Under the pieces are notes generated by a model that saw only the letters and a list, made by a program, of their open reading frames with translations, had not been told where the DNA came from and searched no databases. Positions 1-5,988 of a stretch of 6,001 nt of DNA are shown in pieces; the first letter of the stretch is position 1; each line of letters begins with the position of its first letter. Source of the DNA: Candidatus Sodaliphilus fimicaballi (GTDB taxonomy: Bacteria > Bacteroidota > Bacteroidia > Bacteroidales > Muribaculaceae); the NCBI GenBank assembly GCA_018065165.1, contig JAGHTV010000007.1:1-6001 (forward strand), written 5' to 3'. The position numbers were made by a program, and so were the translations under genes.

Positions 1-1005
1 TGCGATGTGGTCGACGAGTGAACCCTCAAATGTGCCTGCGAGTATCTCTTGCTCGTGTTCTACAAATGTGCGGGCACATTCCTGCACCAGCAGTCCCACA
101 GTGGTTGAACGCAGGTAGGCAATCTTCTCGTTGGCATCGTCCACATTGGCCATCACCTCGTGCATGTGGTCGCGACGCTCTTGAGTAAAGAACGACAGCA
201 TCAGCGACATTGTCTCTTCTGTGTCAATGATCTTGAGCATGTGACCATCTTCAATGTCCATAATCTGGTAGCAGATATCGTCGGCAGCCTCAACGAGATA
301 AACGAGCGGATGACGGCAGTAGCGTCCCTCGCCCAGCTTTATCATGCCCAGTTCGTTGGCAATGCGCTCAAAGTATTCTTGCTCGGTGGTGAAGAATCCA
401 AACTTGCCCTTCTTGCCAGCTTGCGACGACGAGTAGGGATACTTGACGATTGACGCCAGTGTCGAATAGGTCATCGCAAATCCGCCAGGACGGCGACCCT
501 TGAACTGGTGCACCAGTGTGCGGAAGCTGTTGGCGTTGCCCTCAAAGTGAATGAAGTCGTTCCATTGCTCGGCTGTTAGATGCTCACGCAGCACCATTCC
601 CTTGCCCTCGGTGAAGTATGCTCCTATGGTCTTCTCGCCCGAGTGGCCAAATGGTGGGTTGCCTAGGTCGTGAGCCAAGCAGGCTGCAGCCACTATCTCG
701 CCCAGGTCGCGCAACTTGTCGCACCAGGGCTCGCTGGCATATTTCTCACGCAGTTGCAGTGCAACCTCGCCAGCCAGCGACTTGCCCACGCACGACACCT
801 CAAGACTGTGGGTGAGGCGGTTGTGTACAAAGATGCTTCCTGGCAGTGGAAATACTTGTGTCTTGTTTTGTAGGCGACGGAAGGGCGACGAGAACACAAG
901 GCGGTCATAGTCGCGTTCAAAGTCGCTACGCACGCCTCCCTTGTTGTCGTGATAGTGCTCTAGGCCTAGTCGCTTGTCGCTTATGAGTTGGTTCCAGTTC
1001 ATCAT
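1..1005 (-). CDS. dgt: dGTP triphosphohydrolase (dGTPase), HD superfamily, 3' end cut by the window edge
   Basis: This is the first 335 codons of an open frame running off the left edge. By family, the enzyme splits dGTP, and often other dNTPs, into deoxynucleoside and tripolyphosphate in the cytoplasm, adjusting dNTP pools. The metal-binding HD signature is complete: H66 in RLTHSLEV, H112-D113 in AHDLGNPPFGH, and the distal aspartate in EAADDICY (D242/D243). FEGNANSFRT (154-163) and the N-terminal FSSPFRRLQNKTQVF (38-52) are also typical of dGTPases. From memory, Bacteroidales members are about 440-450 residues, so roughly 100 C-terminal residues lie outside the window. Two ATG codons stand in tandem (1005 and 1002); either may be used and neither has a Shine-Dalgarno sequence. 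It starts 6 bp after the S41 protease stop with no promoter between them, so the two are probably co-transcribed. No frameshift or lost key residue is seen. The family call is very secure; substrate preference is not shown. Confidence 0.95.
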   Translation of the reverse strand, partial: MMNWNQLISDKRLGLEHYHDNKGGVRSDFERDYDRLVFSSPFRRLQNKTQVFPLPGSIFVHNRLTHSLEVSCVGKSLAGEVALQLREKYASEPWCDKLRDLGEIVAAACLAHDLGNPPFGHSGEKTIGAYFTEGKGMVLREHLTAEQWNDFIHFEGNANSFRTLVHQFKGRRPGGFAMTYSTLASIVKYPYSSSQAGKKGKFGFFTTEQEYFERIANELGMIKLGEGRYCRHPLVYLVEAADDICYQIMDIEDGHMLKIIDTEETMSLMLSFFTQERRDHMHEVMANVDDANEKIAYLRSTTVGLLVQECARTFVEHEQEILAGTFEGSLVDHIA

Positions 1006-1011
1006 AGCTGG

Positions 1012-2658
1012 TTATTGTTTTTTCGCTGAATGTTTCTGTTTAGCTAGTCTTTCATATTCGGGGTTGCCCTCGCGTAGCAGCTTCTCGTAGGCAGCATCGT
1101 CGTGTATGATGCGCAATGCTTCCTTCAGGTCGTTGTTGCGGTGGTTGATGATGATAGAGTAAGCACCGGTGTCAGAGTAGATGTCGCGTGCAATGAGGCC
1201 CTTAATCATGAGGCGGAGCACTTTCTCGCTGGTGCGATATTTCTCCTCGTCATACTTCACACTGTCCTTCTCGCCCATGGCAACGAAACGCTTCATGTCG
1301 TCGTCGCTAAATGTGAATCGTGCGTCAAAGTCGTGAACATCCTTATAGGTCTTGAGCAGTTGCTTGCGGTTCTTGTCCACATAGTCGATGCTGAACTGGT
1401 TTACGATGCCTTTAGCAACCAAATCGCGATAGTATGTGCTGTACTCGGTAGTGTCAACGGGGACAAAGATGTCGGGCATGATGCCACCGCCACCATACAC
1501 GGGACGGGCATGCTTCAGCGTCTTGTATTGCAACGAGTCGTTAAACTGTATGCTGTCAAGGTTGTAGTACTCGCCCTCTCTCATTCGCTCGAGCAGGTCC
1601 TCGTCATAGGCCTTCTTGTCGCCCTTCTTGTAGGGTTTCTGGATGCAGCGACCGCTGGGGGTGTAGTATCGAGCCACAGTGAGGCGTATCATCGAACCGT
1701 CTTCAAACTTGAATGGGCGTTGTACAAGACCCTTGCCAAAGGTGCGACGACCCACTACTACAGCACGGTCCCAGTCTTGCATTGCACCTGAGAATATCTC
1801 AGAAGCCGATGCCGAGTACTGGTTGACGATTACGACCATCTTCAGGTCTTTGTACTTGCCGTTGCCAAAGGATTTAGCCTCGTTGCGGGGCGATTGTGCA
1901 CCCTCTGTGTATACGATGAGTTGGTTGCGGTCAAGGAACTCGTTGCACATGTCAATGGCAGCATTGAGATAGCCACCGCCATTATCGCTCAAGTCGATGA
2001 TTACTTGCTTCATGCCTTGCTTGTTGAGCTTGTTGAGCGACTCCATCATCTCGTCATAGGTCTTTGCTCCAAATCGTGAGATGCGTATGTAGCCCGTAAC
2101 ATCGTCGACCATGTAGCATGCGTCAACGCTATACAGGGGGATGTTGTCGCGGGTGATGCGGAAGGTGATGAGTTCCTTGTTGCTACCACGCTTCACTTGC
2201 ACGGTCACCTTGGTGCCTTTCTTGCCACGCAGGCGTTTCATGATATCGGTGTTCTTCATCTTCACGCCGGCTATGGTGCTGTCGTTCACGGTCACGATGC
2301 GGTCACCGGCTAAGATTCCCACGCGTTCGCTGGGGCCACCAGGAATGGTCTGTATCACATACAGCGTGTCTTGCTTCATGTTAAACTGGATGCCTATGCC
2401 GCTAAACTCACCTTGCAAGGGCTCCTCCATTTCCTTGGTTTCCTTAGCATCGGTGTAGCTGCTATGTGGATCCAGTTTCTCGAGCATGCCCACTATGGCA
2501 TTCTCTATCATCTTGTTTTCGTCGACGGTATCAACATAGAAGTTCTGGATGGCATACTCGGCATTGAGCAGTTTCTTGAGCGATTCGGGCATACGCTGTG
2601 CAGTGCCGCTTAATGAGAGCACAACCAGCGCAGCAAATATATATACAATCTTTTTCAT
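1012..2658 (-). CDS. Carboxy-terminal processing protease (peptidase family S41A, CtpA/Prc type), secreted
   Basis: This 548-residue periplasmic serine protease should trim or degrade proteins from their C-termini. Residues 1-20 form a signal peptide: MKK, a hydrophobic run, and a likely GTA|Q cleavage site. A PDZ domain follows at about 75-170, with GIGIQF at 88-93 and PGGPSERVGILAGD at 106-119. The S41 core spans about 180-400. The Prc-type catalytic Ser-Lys dyad is present: S284 in QYSASASEIF and K309 in TFGKGLVQ, 25 residues apart as in E. coli Prc, with D295 at the matching aspartate. GGGGIMPD (389-396) is typical of the family. The C-terminal 150 residues are a charged, helical-looking tail of unknown role. 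I chose ATG 2658 over an in-frame TTG three codons upstream because MKKIVYIF begins a standard signal peptide. It is first in an operon with dgt and divergent from the PurF-family gene. Substrates cannot be read from the sequence. Confidence 0.95.
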   Translation of the reverse strand: MKKIVYIFAALVVLSLSGTAQRMPESLKKLLNAEYAIQNFYVDTVDENKMIENAIVGMLEKLDPHSSYTDAKETKEMEEPLQGEFSGIGIQFNMKQDTLYVIQTIPGGPSERVGILAGDRIVTVNDSTIAGVKMKNTDIMKRLRGKKGTKVTVQVKRGSNKELITFRITRDNIPLYSVDACYMVDDVTGYIRISRFGAKTYDEMMESLNKLNKQGMKQVIIDLSDNGGGYLNAAIDMCNEFLDRNQLIVYTEGAQSPRNEAKSFGNGKYKDLKMVVIVNQYSASASEIFSGAMQDWDRAVVVGRRTFGKGLVQRPFKFEDGSMIRLTVARYYTPSGRCIQKPYKKGDKKAYDEDLLERMREGEYYNLDSIQFNDSLQYKTLKHARPVYGGGGIMPDIFVPVDTTEYSTYYRDLVAKGIVNQFSIDYVDKNRKQLLKTYKDVHDFDARFTFSDDDMKRFVAMGEKDSVKYDEEKYRTSEKVLRLMIKGLIARDIYSDTGAYSIIINHRNNDLKEALRIIHDDAAYEKLLREGNPEYERLAKQKHSAKKQ

Positions 2659-2681
2659 ATTCTTCAAGTGGTTTTAAACTG

Positions 2682-2689
2682 CAAATTTA
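2682..2689 (-). promoter_or_regulatory. Predicted Bacteroidetes -7 promoter box for the S41 protease-dgt unit
   Basis: The minus strand reads TAAATTTG, an exact match to TAnnTTTG. It ends 23 nt before the chosen ATG at 2658, implying a 5' leader of under 20 nt. No TTTG-like -33 element is seen 18-21 nt upstream. That place is taken by 9-bp tandem repeats (2706-2730), which may be an operator or may simply make the promoter weak. The match is by eye only. Confidence 0.6.
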
Positions 2690-2705
2690 CACAAAAAATT
2701 GCAAC

Positions 2706-2730
2706 TTTCCACGGTTTCCACGGTTTCCAT
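2706..2730. repeat. Tandem 9-bp repeat (TTTCCACGG, about 2.7 copies)
   Basis: TTTCCACGG occurs exactly at 2706-2714 and 2715-2723, followed by a partial third copy TTTCCA at 2724-2729. The array sits 17-41 bp upstream of the leftward -7 box and so covers the -33 region of the protease promoter. Read on the minus strand, 2730-2709 matches the plus-strand repeat beginning at 2894 at 16 of 22 positions without gaps. Confidence 0.85.
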
Positions 2731-2748
2731 ACATTTTTTTTGATGGAG

Positions 2749-2788
2749 TCCTGCCATAGCAGGGCGGGTACGCAAAAATATGGCAGGA
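2749..2788. repeat. 10-bp perfect inverted repeat with a 20-nt spacer
   Basis: TCCTGCCATA at 2749-2758 is exactly complementary to TATGGCAGGA at 2779-2788. The left arm can also pair locally, as CCTGC (2750-2754) and GCAGG (2759-2763) flank CATA, so two alternative hairpins compete for the same bases. No T-run follows as expected of a terminator, and no gene ends nearby. It could be a protein-binding site or part of a dispersed intergenic element. Confidence 0.75.
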
Positions 2789-2795
2789 AAAAGTA

Positions 2796-2807
2796 GACCT
2801 CTAGGTC
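2796..2807. repeat. Interrupted palindrome GACCT-CT-AGGTC
   Basis: GACCT at 2796-2800 and AGGTC at 2803-2807 are perfect inverted arms separated by two bases. The right arm is also the start of the 12-bp direct repeat at 2803-2814. The arms are short enough to arise by chance, so a role as an operator half-site is only a suggestion. Confidence 0.4.
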
Positions 2808-2965
2808 AACGAGACTATACCTCAATGGGGGATTATCTCGCGCGGATCACGCAGATTTTTAATTTGAAAAAATAATTAAATAATGATTTTTCCATGAAAT
2901 CCGTGAAATCCGTACGGGGATTATGCAAAAAGGAGTATCGGTGAATAGTTACCAGGTCAACGAGA
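2803..2965. repeat. 12-bp direct repeat (AGGTCAACGAGA) at 2803-2814 and 2954-2965
   Basis: The two copies are identical and 151 bp apart. They bracket the hairpin-like segment 2841-2913 and the two copies of GGGGATTAT (2828-2836 and 2916-2924). An exact 12-base repeat within about 160 bp is unlikely by chance. The pair could be traces of an inserted element or paired binding sites. No coding sequence lies between them, so this is not an intact insertion sequence. Confidence 0.7.
2841..2913. repeat. Imperfect inverted pair of 9-bp-period repeats around an AT-rich loop
   Basis: The right arm at 2892-2913 has tandem units CCATGAAAT, CCGTGAAAT and CCGT. The left arm at about 2841-2860 (CGCGGATCA then CGCAGATTT) is a degenerate copy of the reverse complement, which would read ATTTCACGG per unit. 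About 30 nt of A/T-rich sequence lies between them. The arms pair only with mismatches and a small indel, so a stable RNA hairpin is uncertain. The shape suits a small palindromic dispersed intergenic repeat, but other copies cannot be seen from one window. Confidence 0.5.
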
Positions 2966-3032
2966 AAAATTAATTGTTACTTGTCCTAATGAAATTTCTG
3001 TGTAAATATTCAAAATTAACCTCGTTTTACTA

Positions 3033-3063
3033 TTGTATCAACCAAATAAAACCACTACCTTTG
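3033..3063 (+). promoter_or_regulatory. Predicted Bacteroidetes promoter for the PurF-family gene
   Basis: TACCTTTG at 3056-3063 matches the -7 consensus TAnnTTTG exactly. TTG at 3033-3035 can serve as the -33 element with a 20-bp spacer, within the usual range. Transcription would begin near 3070, giving a leader of roughly 20 nt that is A/T-rich and has no Shine-Dalgarno sequence. I see no purine riboswitch or attenuator in this short leader. Confidence 0.65.
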
Positions 3064-3088
3064 TGCTTTCTTTTAAAAATTTAGACTT

Positions 3089-4498
3089 ATGGGAGGTTTT
3101 TTTGGTGTCGTGGCACGAGAAAAATGCGTGAACGATTTGTTCTACGGAGTGGATTACAATTCACACCTGGGTACTCGTCGCGCTGGTATGGTAACCTATG
3201 ATAATGAGCAGGTTAAGTTCTGCCGCTCTATTCATAATATTGAGCGTTCATATTTCCGTACCAAGTTTGAAGAGGAACTTGAAAAGTTCAAGGGTAAAAG
3301 TGGTATTGCAGTAATCAGCGACAACGATCCACAACCCATCATTTTCAATAGTCGTCTAGGTCAGTTTGCTATCGTCACTGTAGCACACATCCTTAACAAG
3401 GACGAACTGGCACAAGAACTTCTTGATAAGAATTATCACTTTGCCGAGTTGAGCTCAGGCAAAATCAATCCCACCGAGCTCGTAGCACTTCTCATCACCG
3501 AGGGAAAAACGTTTGTCGAGGGTATCAACAATGTGTTTGCCAAGATTAAGGGCTCTTGCTCGATGATGCTCCTAACACCTGATGGCATTATCGCTGCACG
3601 CGATCGTCTGGGTCGCACGCCCATCGTCATTGGCAAGCGTGATGGAGCCTATGCAGCATCGAGCGAGTCAACATCGTTCCCCAACCTTGATTATGAAATT
3701 GAACACTATGTAGGTCCCGGTGAGATTGTCAAGTTTACCGCCGATGGCTGTGAGCAGCTTCAGGCTCCCGGCGAACAAATGCAGATATGCTCATTCCTGT
3801 GGGTATATTACGGTTTCCCCACTTCTTGCTATGAGAACCGCAATGTTGAGGAAGTGCGTTTCAACATAGGTTACGCTATGGGCGAGAAGGACGAGCACGA
3901 GGTAGACTGTGCTTGTGGTATCCCCGACTCAGGTACAGGTATGGCTCTAGGTTATGCCGAGGGCAAGAATGTGCCTTATCACCGTGCAATCTCTAAGTAC
4001 ACTCCTACATGGCCTCGCAGTTTCACTCCCAGCGACCAGTCGCGCCGCGACCTCGTTGCCAAGATGAAACTCATCCCTAACAAGTATATGCTCAAGGATA
4101 AGCGTGTGGTTTTCTGCGACGACTCTATCGTGCGTGGTACCCAGTTGCGCGACAATACCAAGGTGCTCTATGACTACGGTGCTAAGGAGGTGCACATGCG
4201 CATTTCTTGTCCACCGCTGGTATATGGCTGCAAGTACATAGGCTTTACCAACAGCAAGAGCGACATGGAGCTCATCACACGCCGCATCATTGGCGAGTTT
4301 GAGGGTGATCCTTCAAAGAATCTCGACAAGTACATCGACCACACTTCTCCCTGCTATGCTCGCATGGTTGAGGAGATTAAGAACCGTTTCGGTCTCACTT
4401 CGCTCAAGTTCAACACCATCGATGACCTCGTTAAGGCTATTGGCCTGCCCAAGTGCAAGATTTGTACTTATTGCTTCGACGGCAAGAGCATTGACTGA
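3089..4498 (+). CDS. PurF-family amidophosphoribosyltransferase homologue with a degenerate glutaminase domain
   Basis: Canonical PurF uses glutamine and PRPP to make phosphoribosylamine, the first step of purine synthesis. This 469-residue protein aligns along PurF's length. The C-terminal phosphoribosyltransferase half is intact: CGIPDSGTGMALGYAEG (276-292), the loop around SFTPSDQ (311-317), and the PRPP motif VVFCDDSIVRGTQ with D344-D345. Cysteines matching the Fe-S ligands of Bacillus subtilis PurF are present: C234, C381 and the terminal CKICTYCFDGK (C456, C459, C462). The N-terminal Ntn-hydrolase half keeps the fold signature but lacks the N-terminal nucleophile Cys (MGGFFG), the RYxT motif, the HNGN oxyanion motif (TVAHILN at 97-103) and the SDTE aspartate (NPTE at 127-130). 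Glutamine hydrolysis therefore looks lost. It may use free ammonia, take it from a partner, or do something else. Similar MGGFFG proteins are, from memory, common in Bacteroidales and annotated as amidophosphoribosyltransferase. No purine genes are adjacent. Family is certain; activity is not. Confidence 0.9.
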   Translation: MGGFFGVVAREKCVNDLFYGVDYNSHLGTRRAGMVTYDNEQVKFCRSIHNIERSYFRTKFEEELEKFKGKSGIAVISDNDPQPIIFNSRLGQFAIVTVAHILNKDELAQELLDKNYHFAELSSGKINPTELVALLITEGKTFVEGINNVFAKIKGSCSMMLLTPDGIIAARDRLGRTPIVIGKRDGAYAASSESTSFPNLDYEIEHYVGPGEIVKFTADGCEQLQAPGEQMQICSFLWVYYGFPTSCYENRNVEEVRFNIGYAMGEKDEHEVDCACGIPDSGTGMALGYAEGKNVPYHRAISKYTPTWPRSFTPSDQSRRDLVAKMKLIPNKYMLKDKRVVFCDDSIVRGTQLRDNTKVLYDYGAKEVHMRISCPPLVYGCKYIGFTNSKSDMELITRRIIGEFEGDPSKNLDKYIDHTSPCYARMVEEIKNRFGLTSLKFNTIDDLVKAIGLPKCKICTYCFDGKSID

Positions 4499-4531
4499 TA
4501 ATCTAGAGTAAAATACATATTGTATATAAGT

Positions 4532-4571
4532 CTACGGTCTCAAAATTGATTTGGGGCCGTAGTGCTTTTTT
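4532..4571 (+). terminator. Rho-independent terminator after the PurF-family gene
   Basis: CTACGGTCTCAAA (4532-4544) pairs along its full 13 bases with TTTGGGGCCGTAG (4550-4562), including two G-U pairs, around the five-base loop ATTGA. A T-run follows at 4566-4571. It starts 33 nt after the stop codon and precedes the promoter of the next gene, so it should separate the two transcripts. The G-U pairs make the stem weaker if read from the other strand, which supports the plus-strand orientation. Confidence 0.88.
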
Positions 4572-4584
4572 ATGGCATTTTTGA

Positions 4585-4614
4585 TTGATATATCATCTTT
4601 TATTTCTATATTTG
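4585..4614 (+). promoter_or_regulatory. Predicted Bacteroidetes promoter for the OmpA-family gene
   Basis: TATATTTG at 4607-4614 is an exact TAnnTTTG -7 box. TTG at 4585-4587 lies 19 bp upstream as a -33 element. Transcription would start near 4621, leaving an AT-rich leader of roughly 65 nt before the ATG at 4687, longer than the leaders of the other units here. I see no strong hairpin in that leader. Confidence 0.65.
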
Positions 4615-4686
4615 CGAGATAAATATTAAGTTATTGCCTAATATTATTTTCATTAAACTGAAACTCAAATAAAATACTGAAATATT

Positions 4687-5988
4687 ATGAAGAAATCGGT
4701 AACACTTATGGCCGTTGTGGCTATGCTTCTCGGCACAGGCTCTGTACAAGCTCAGGGCTTATTCAATCGCATTAAGAACAATGCAATCCAGTCTGTTAAG
4801 AATAAGATTGAAAACAAAGTAAATAACGCTGTCGACAATGCTGTTGACAAGGTTATCGACGGTGCTGTTAATGGTGCCACTAATGCTGCCAAGGGCTCGG
4901 TAAGCGAGGACGAGGATTACGATCCCGTAGCAAACCCGATGGGAACCCCTTCGGCTAAGCCTCAAGAACCTGAAACTCAAGTGTCTAATGTAAAGAGTGA
5001 TTTCGTTCCCGGCAGCATAGTTGTCTTTGAGGACAAGGTGAGCGGTGAGCAAGTGGGTGAGTTCCCCAGCAAGTGGGACCTTGAGCGCGGTAATGCCGAG
5101 ATTGCTATCGTCAATGGCGAGCAGGCTATCGAGTTTGCCAAGGAAGACTCTTGGATTAAGCCCCTCATCAGCAAGAACCCCAAGAACTACTTCGGCGATG
5201 AGTTCACAGTGGAGTTTGACCTCATGTACACCGAGGGTCATTTTGAGATTGACTTCATGCATCCCGACGAGGGAAGAGACAGTGAGATATTCACCTTGAC
5301 TTGGGGTAATAATTATGCATTAAGACTTGACTATGTGCGTGCAAGTTCTGAGAGCAATACAGACAAGGAAGGTGACAGTACCCAAGACCAGAAAACGCAA
5401 CTCAACGACAAGCGTTGGCATCACTATGCAATCTCATTCAACAAGCGCGTCATCAAGGTTTATGTTGACGGTATCCGTTACATGAATGTGCCTGCTGCTA
5501 AGGCTGGTGCCGGATGGATGACATTCTTCTTCCGTGGCGATCAACCTGCCTACATGAAGAATGTGCGCATTGCTCGCGGTGGCGGCGAGGTATATGGCCG
5601 CAACGCTACCGATGCAAGCGAGGGCGCAATTGCCAAGGCTATCGCCGAGACTGGCAAGTTTGTTACCAATAATATCCTCTTCGAGACCGGCAAGGCCGAC
5701 CTGAAGCCTGAGTCAATGGAAGAAATCCAGAAGGTGGCCGACTACATGAAGAAGAACGCAACAGCTCGCTTCCTCGTCGTAGGTCACACCGACAATGTAG
5801 GCTCAGCAACAAGCAACCAGACCCTCTCGGAGAAACGTGCTAAGTCGGTAGTAGCAGCCCTTGCAAAGCTCGGCGTTGATGATTTCAACCTCAAGGCCGA
5901 AGGCCGTGGAGCATCAGAGCCCATTGCCGACAACAAGACTGCCGAAGGCAAGGCAAAGAACCGTCGCGTTGAGTTTATCGTGAAATAA
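4687..5988 (+). CDS. Secreted OmpA-C-domain protein with a LamG/concanavalin-like central domain
   Basis: This 433-residue envelope protein should be exported and held to peptidoglycan. Residues 1-22 form a signal peptide (MKKSVTLMAVVAMLLG, cleavage likely at VQA|Q). Residues 24-69 are a helical, Asn/Ala/Val/Asp-rich segment with a four-residue period (NNAV, DNAV, DKVI, DGAV, NGAT). An acidic, Pro-rich linker follows to about 105. Residues 110-297 resemble a laminin-G/concanavalin-like beta-sandwich, best seen in RWHHYAISFNKRVIKVYVDGIRY (243-265). The OmpA C-terminal domain is at about 325-433, starting NNILFETGKADLKPES. Peptidoglycan-binding D369 (GHTDN) and R384 (LSEKRA) are 15 residues apart, as D271 and R286 are in E. 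coli OmpA. No beta-barrel is present, so it is probably periplasmic or outer-membrane-associated rather than a porin. There is no lipobox cysteine. It has its own promoter and no partner gene in view. The ligand of the central domain is unknown. Confidence 0.9.
   Translation: MKKSVTLMAVVAMLLGTGSVQAQGLFNRIKNNAIQSVKNKIENKVNNAVDNAVDKVIDGAVNGATNAAKGSVSEDEDYDPVANPMGTPSAKPQEPETQVSNVKSDFVPGSIVVFEDKVSGEQVGEFPSKWDLERGNAEIAIVNGEQAIEFAKEDSWIKPLISKNPKNYFGDEFTVEFDLMYTEGHFEIDFMHPDEGRDSEIFTLTWGNNYALRLDYVRASSESNTDKEGDSTQDQKTQLNDKRWHHYAISFNKRVIKVYVDGIRYMNVPAAKAGAGWMTFFFRGDQPAYMKNVRIARGGGEVYGRNATDASEGAIAKAIAETGKFVTNNILFETGKADLKPESMEEIQKVADYMKKNATARFLVVGHTDNVGSATSNQTLSEKRAKSVVAALAKLGVDDFNLKAEGRGASEPIADNKTAEGKAKNRRVEFIVK

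Larger units (their letters stand above)
2659..3088. other. 430-bp divergent intergenic region, repeat-rich, no supported gene
   Basis: This stretch separates two divergent genes. It has a promoter-like box near each end (2682-2689 leftward, 3056-3063 rightward). Between them lies a cluster of short repeats: 9-bp tandem units at 2706-2730 and, in inverted orientation, at 2892-2913; a 10-bp inverted repeat at 2749-2758/2779-2788; an interrupted palindrome at 2796-2807; a 12-bp direct repeat at 2803-2814/2954-2965; and GGGGATTAT at 2828-2836 and 2916-2924. The part from about 2966 to 3055 is AT-rich and otherwise featureless. No reading frame here is convincing. Confidence 0.7.

Noticed and set aside
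160..453. 97-codon plus-strand frame, and several short overlapping frames at 618-920
   Set aside because: All lie opposite or within the dgt coding sequence, whose HD motifs run through this entire stretch on the minus strand.
1102..1791. 229-codon open frame on the plus strand opposite the S41 protease
   Set aside because: It lies fully antisense to a well-supported gene. Its composition is rich in Val/Leu/His, as expected of a shadow frame, and it has no recognisable domain or promoter.
2749..2788. Inverted repeat considered as a transcription terminator
   Set aside because: It lies upstream of both divergent genes, has a 20-nt loop and is not followed by a T-run on either strand at the proper place.
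2941..2973. Ten-codon GTG frame preceded by an AAAGGAG sequence
   Set aside because: The Shine-Dalgarno-like match is probably chance, since the genes here do not use one. The frame is upstream of the predicted transcription start and includes one copy of the 12-bp direct repeat.
2989..3084. 31-codon frame just upstream of the PurF-family gene
   Set aside because: It spans the predicted -33 and -7 elements and begins upstream of the expected transcription start, so it is probably not transcribed as a leader peptide.
4513..4525. Short palindrome ATACA-TAT-TGTAT after the PurF-family stop
   Set aside because: A 5-bp A/T stem is too weak to act as a terminator. The 13-bp hairpin with T-run directly downstream explains termination.
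4759..5262. 167-codon open frame on the minus strand opposite the OmpA-family gene
   Set aside because: It is antisense to a gene with a signal peptide and clear domains. The translation shows no family features and no leftward promoter box precedes it.
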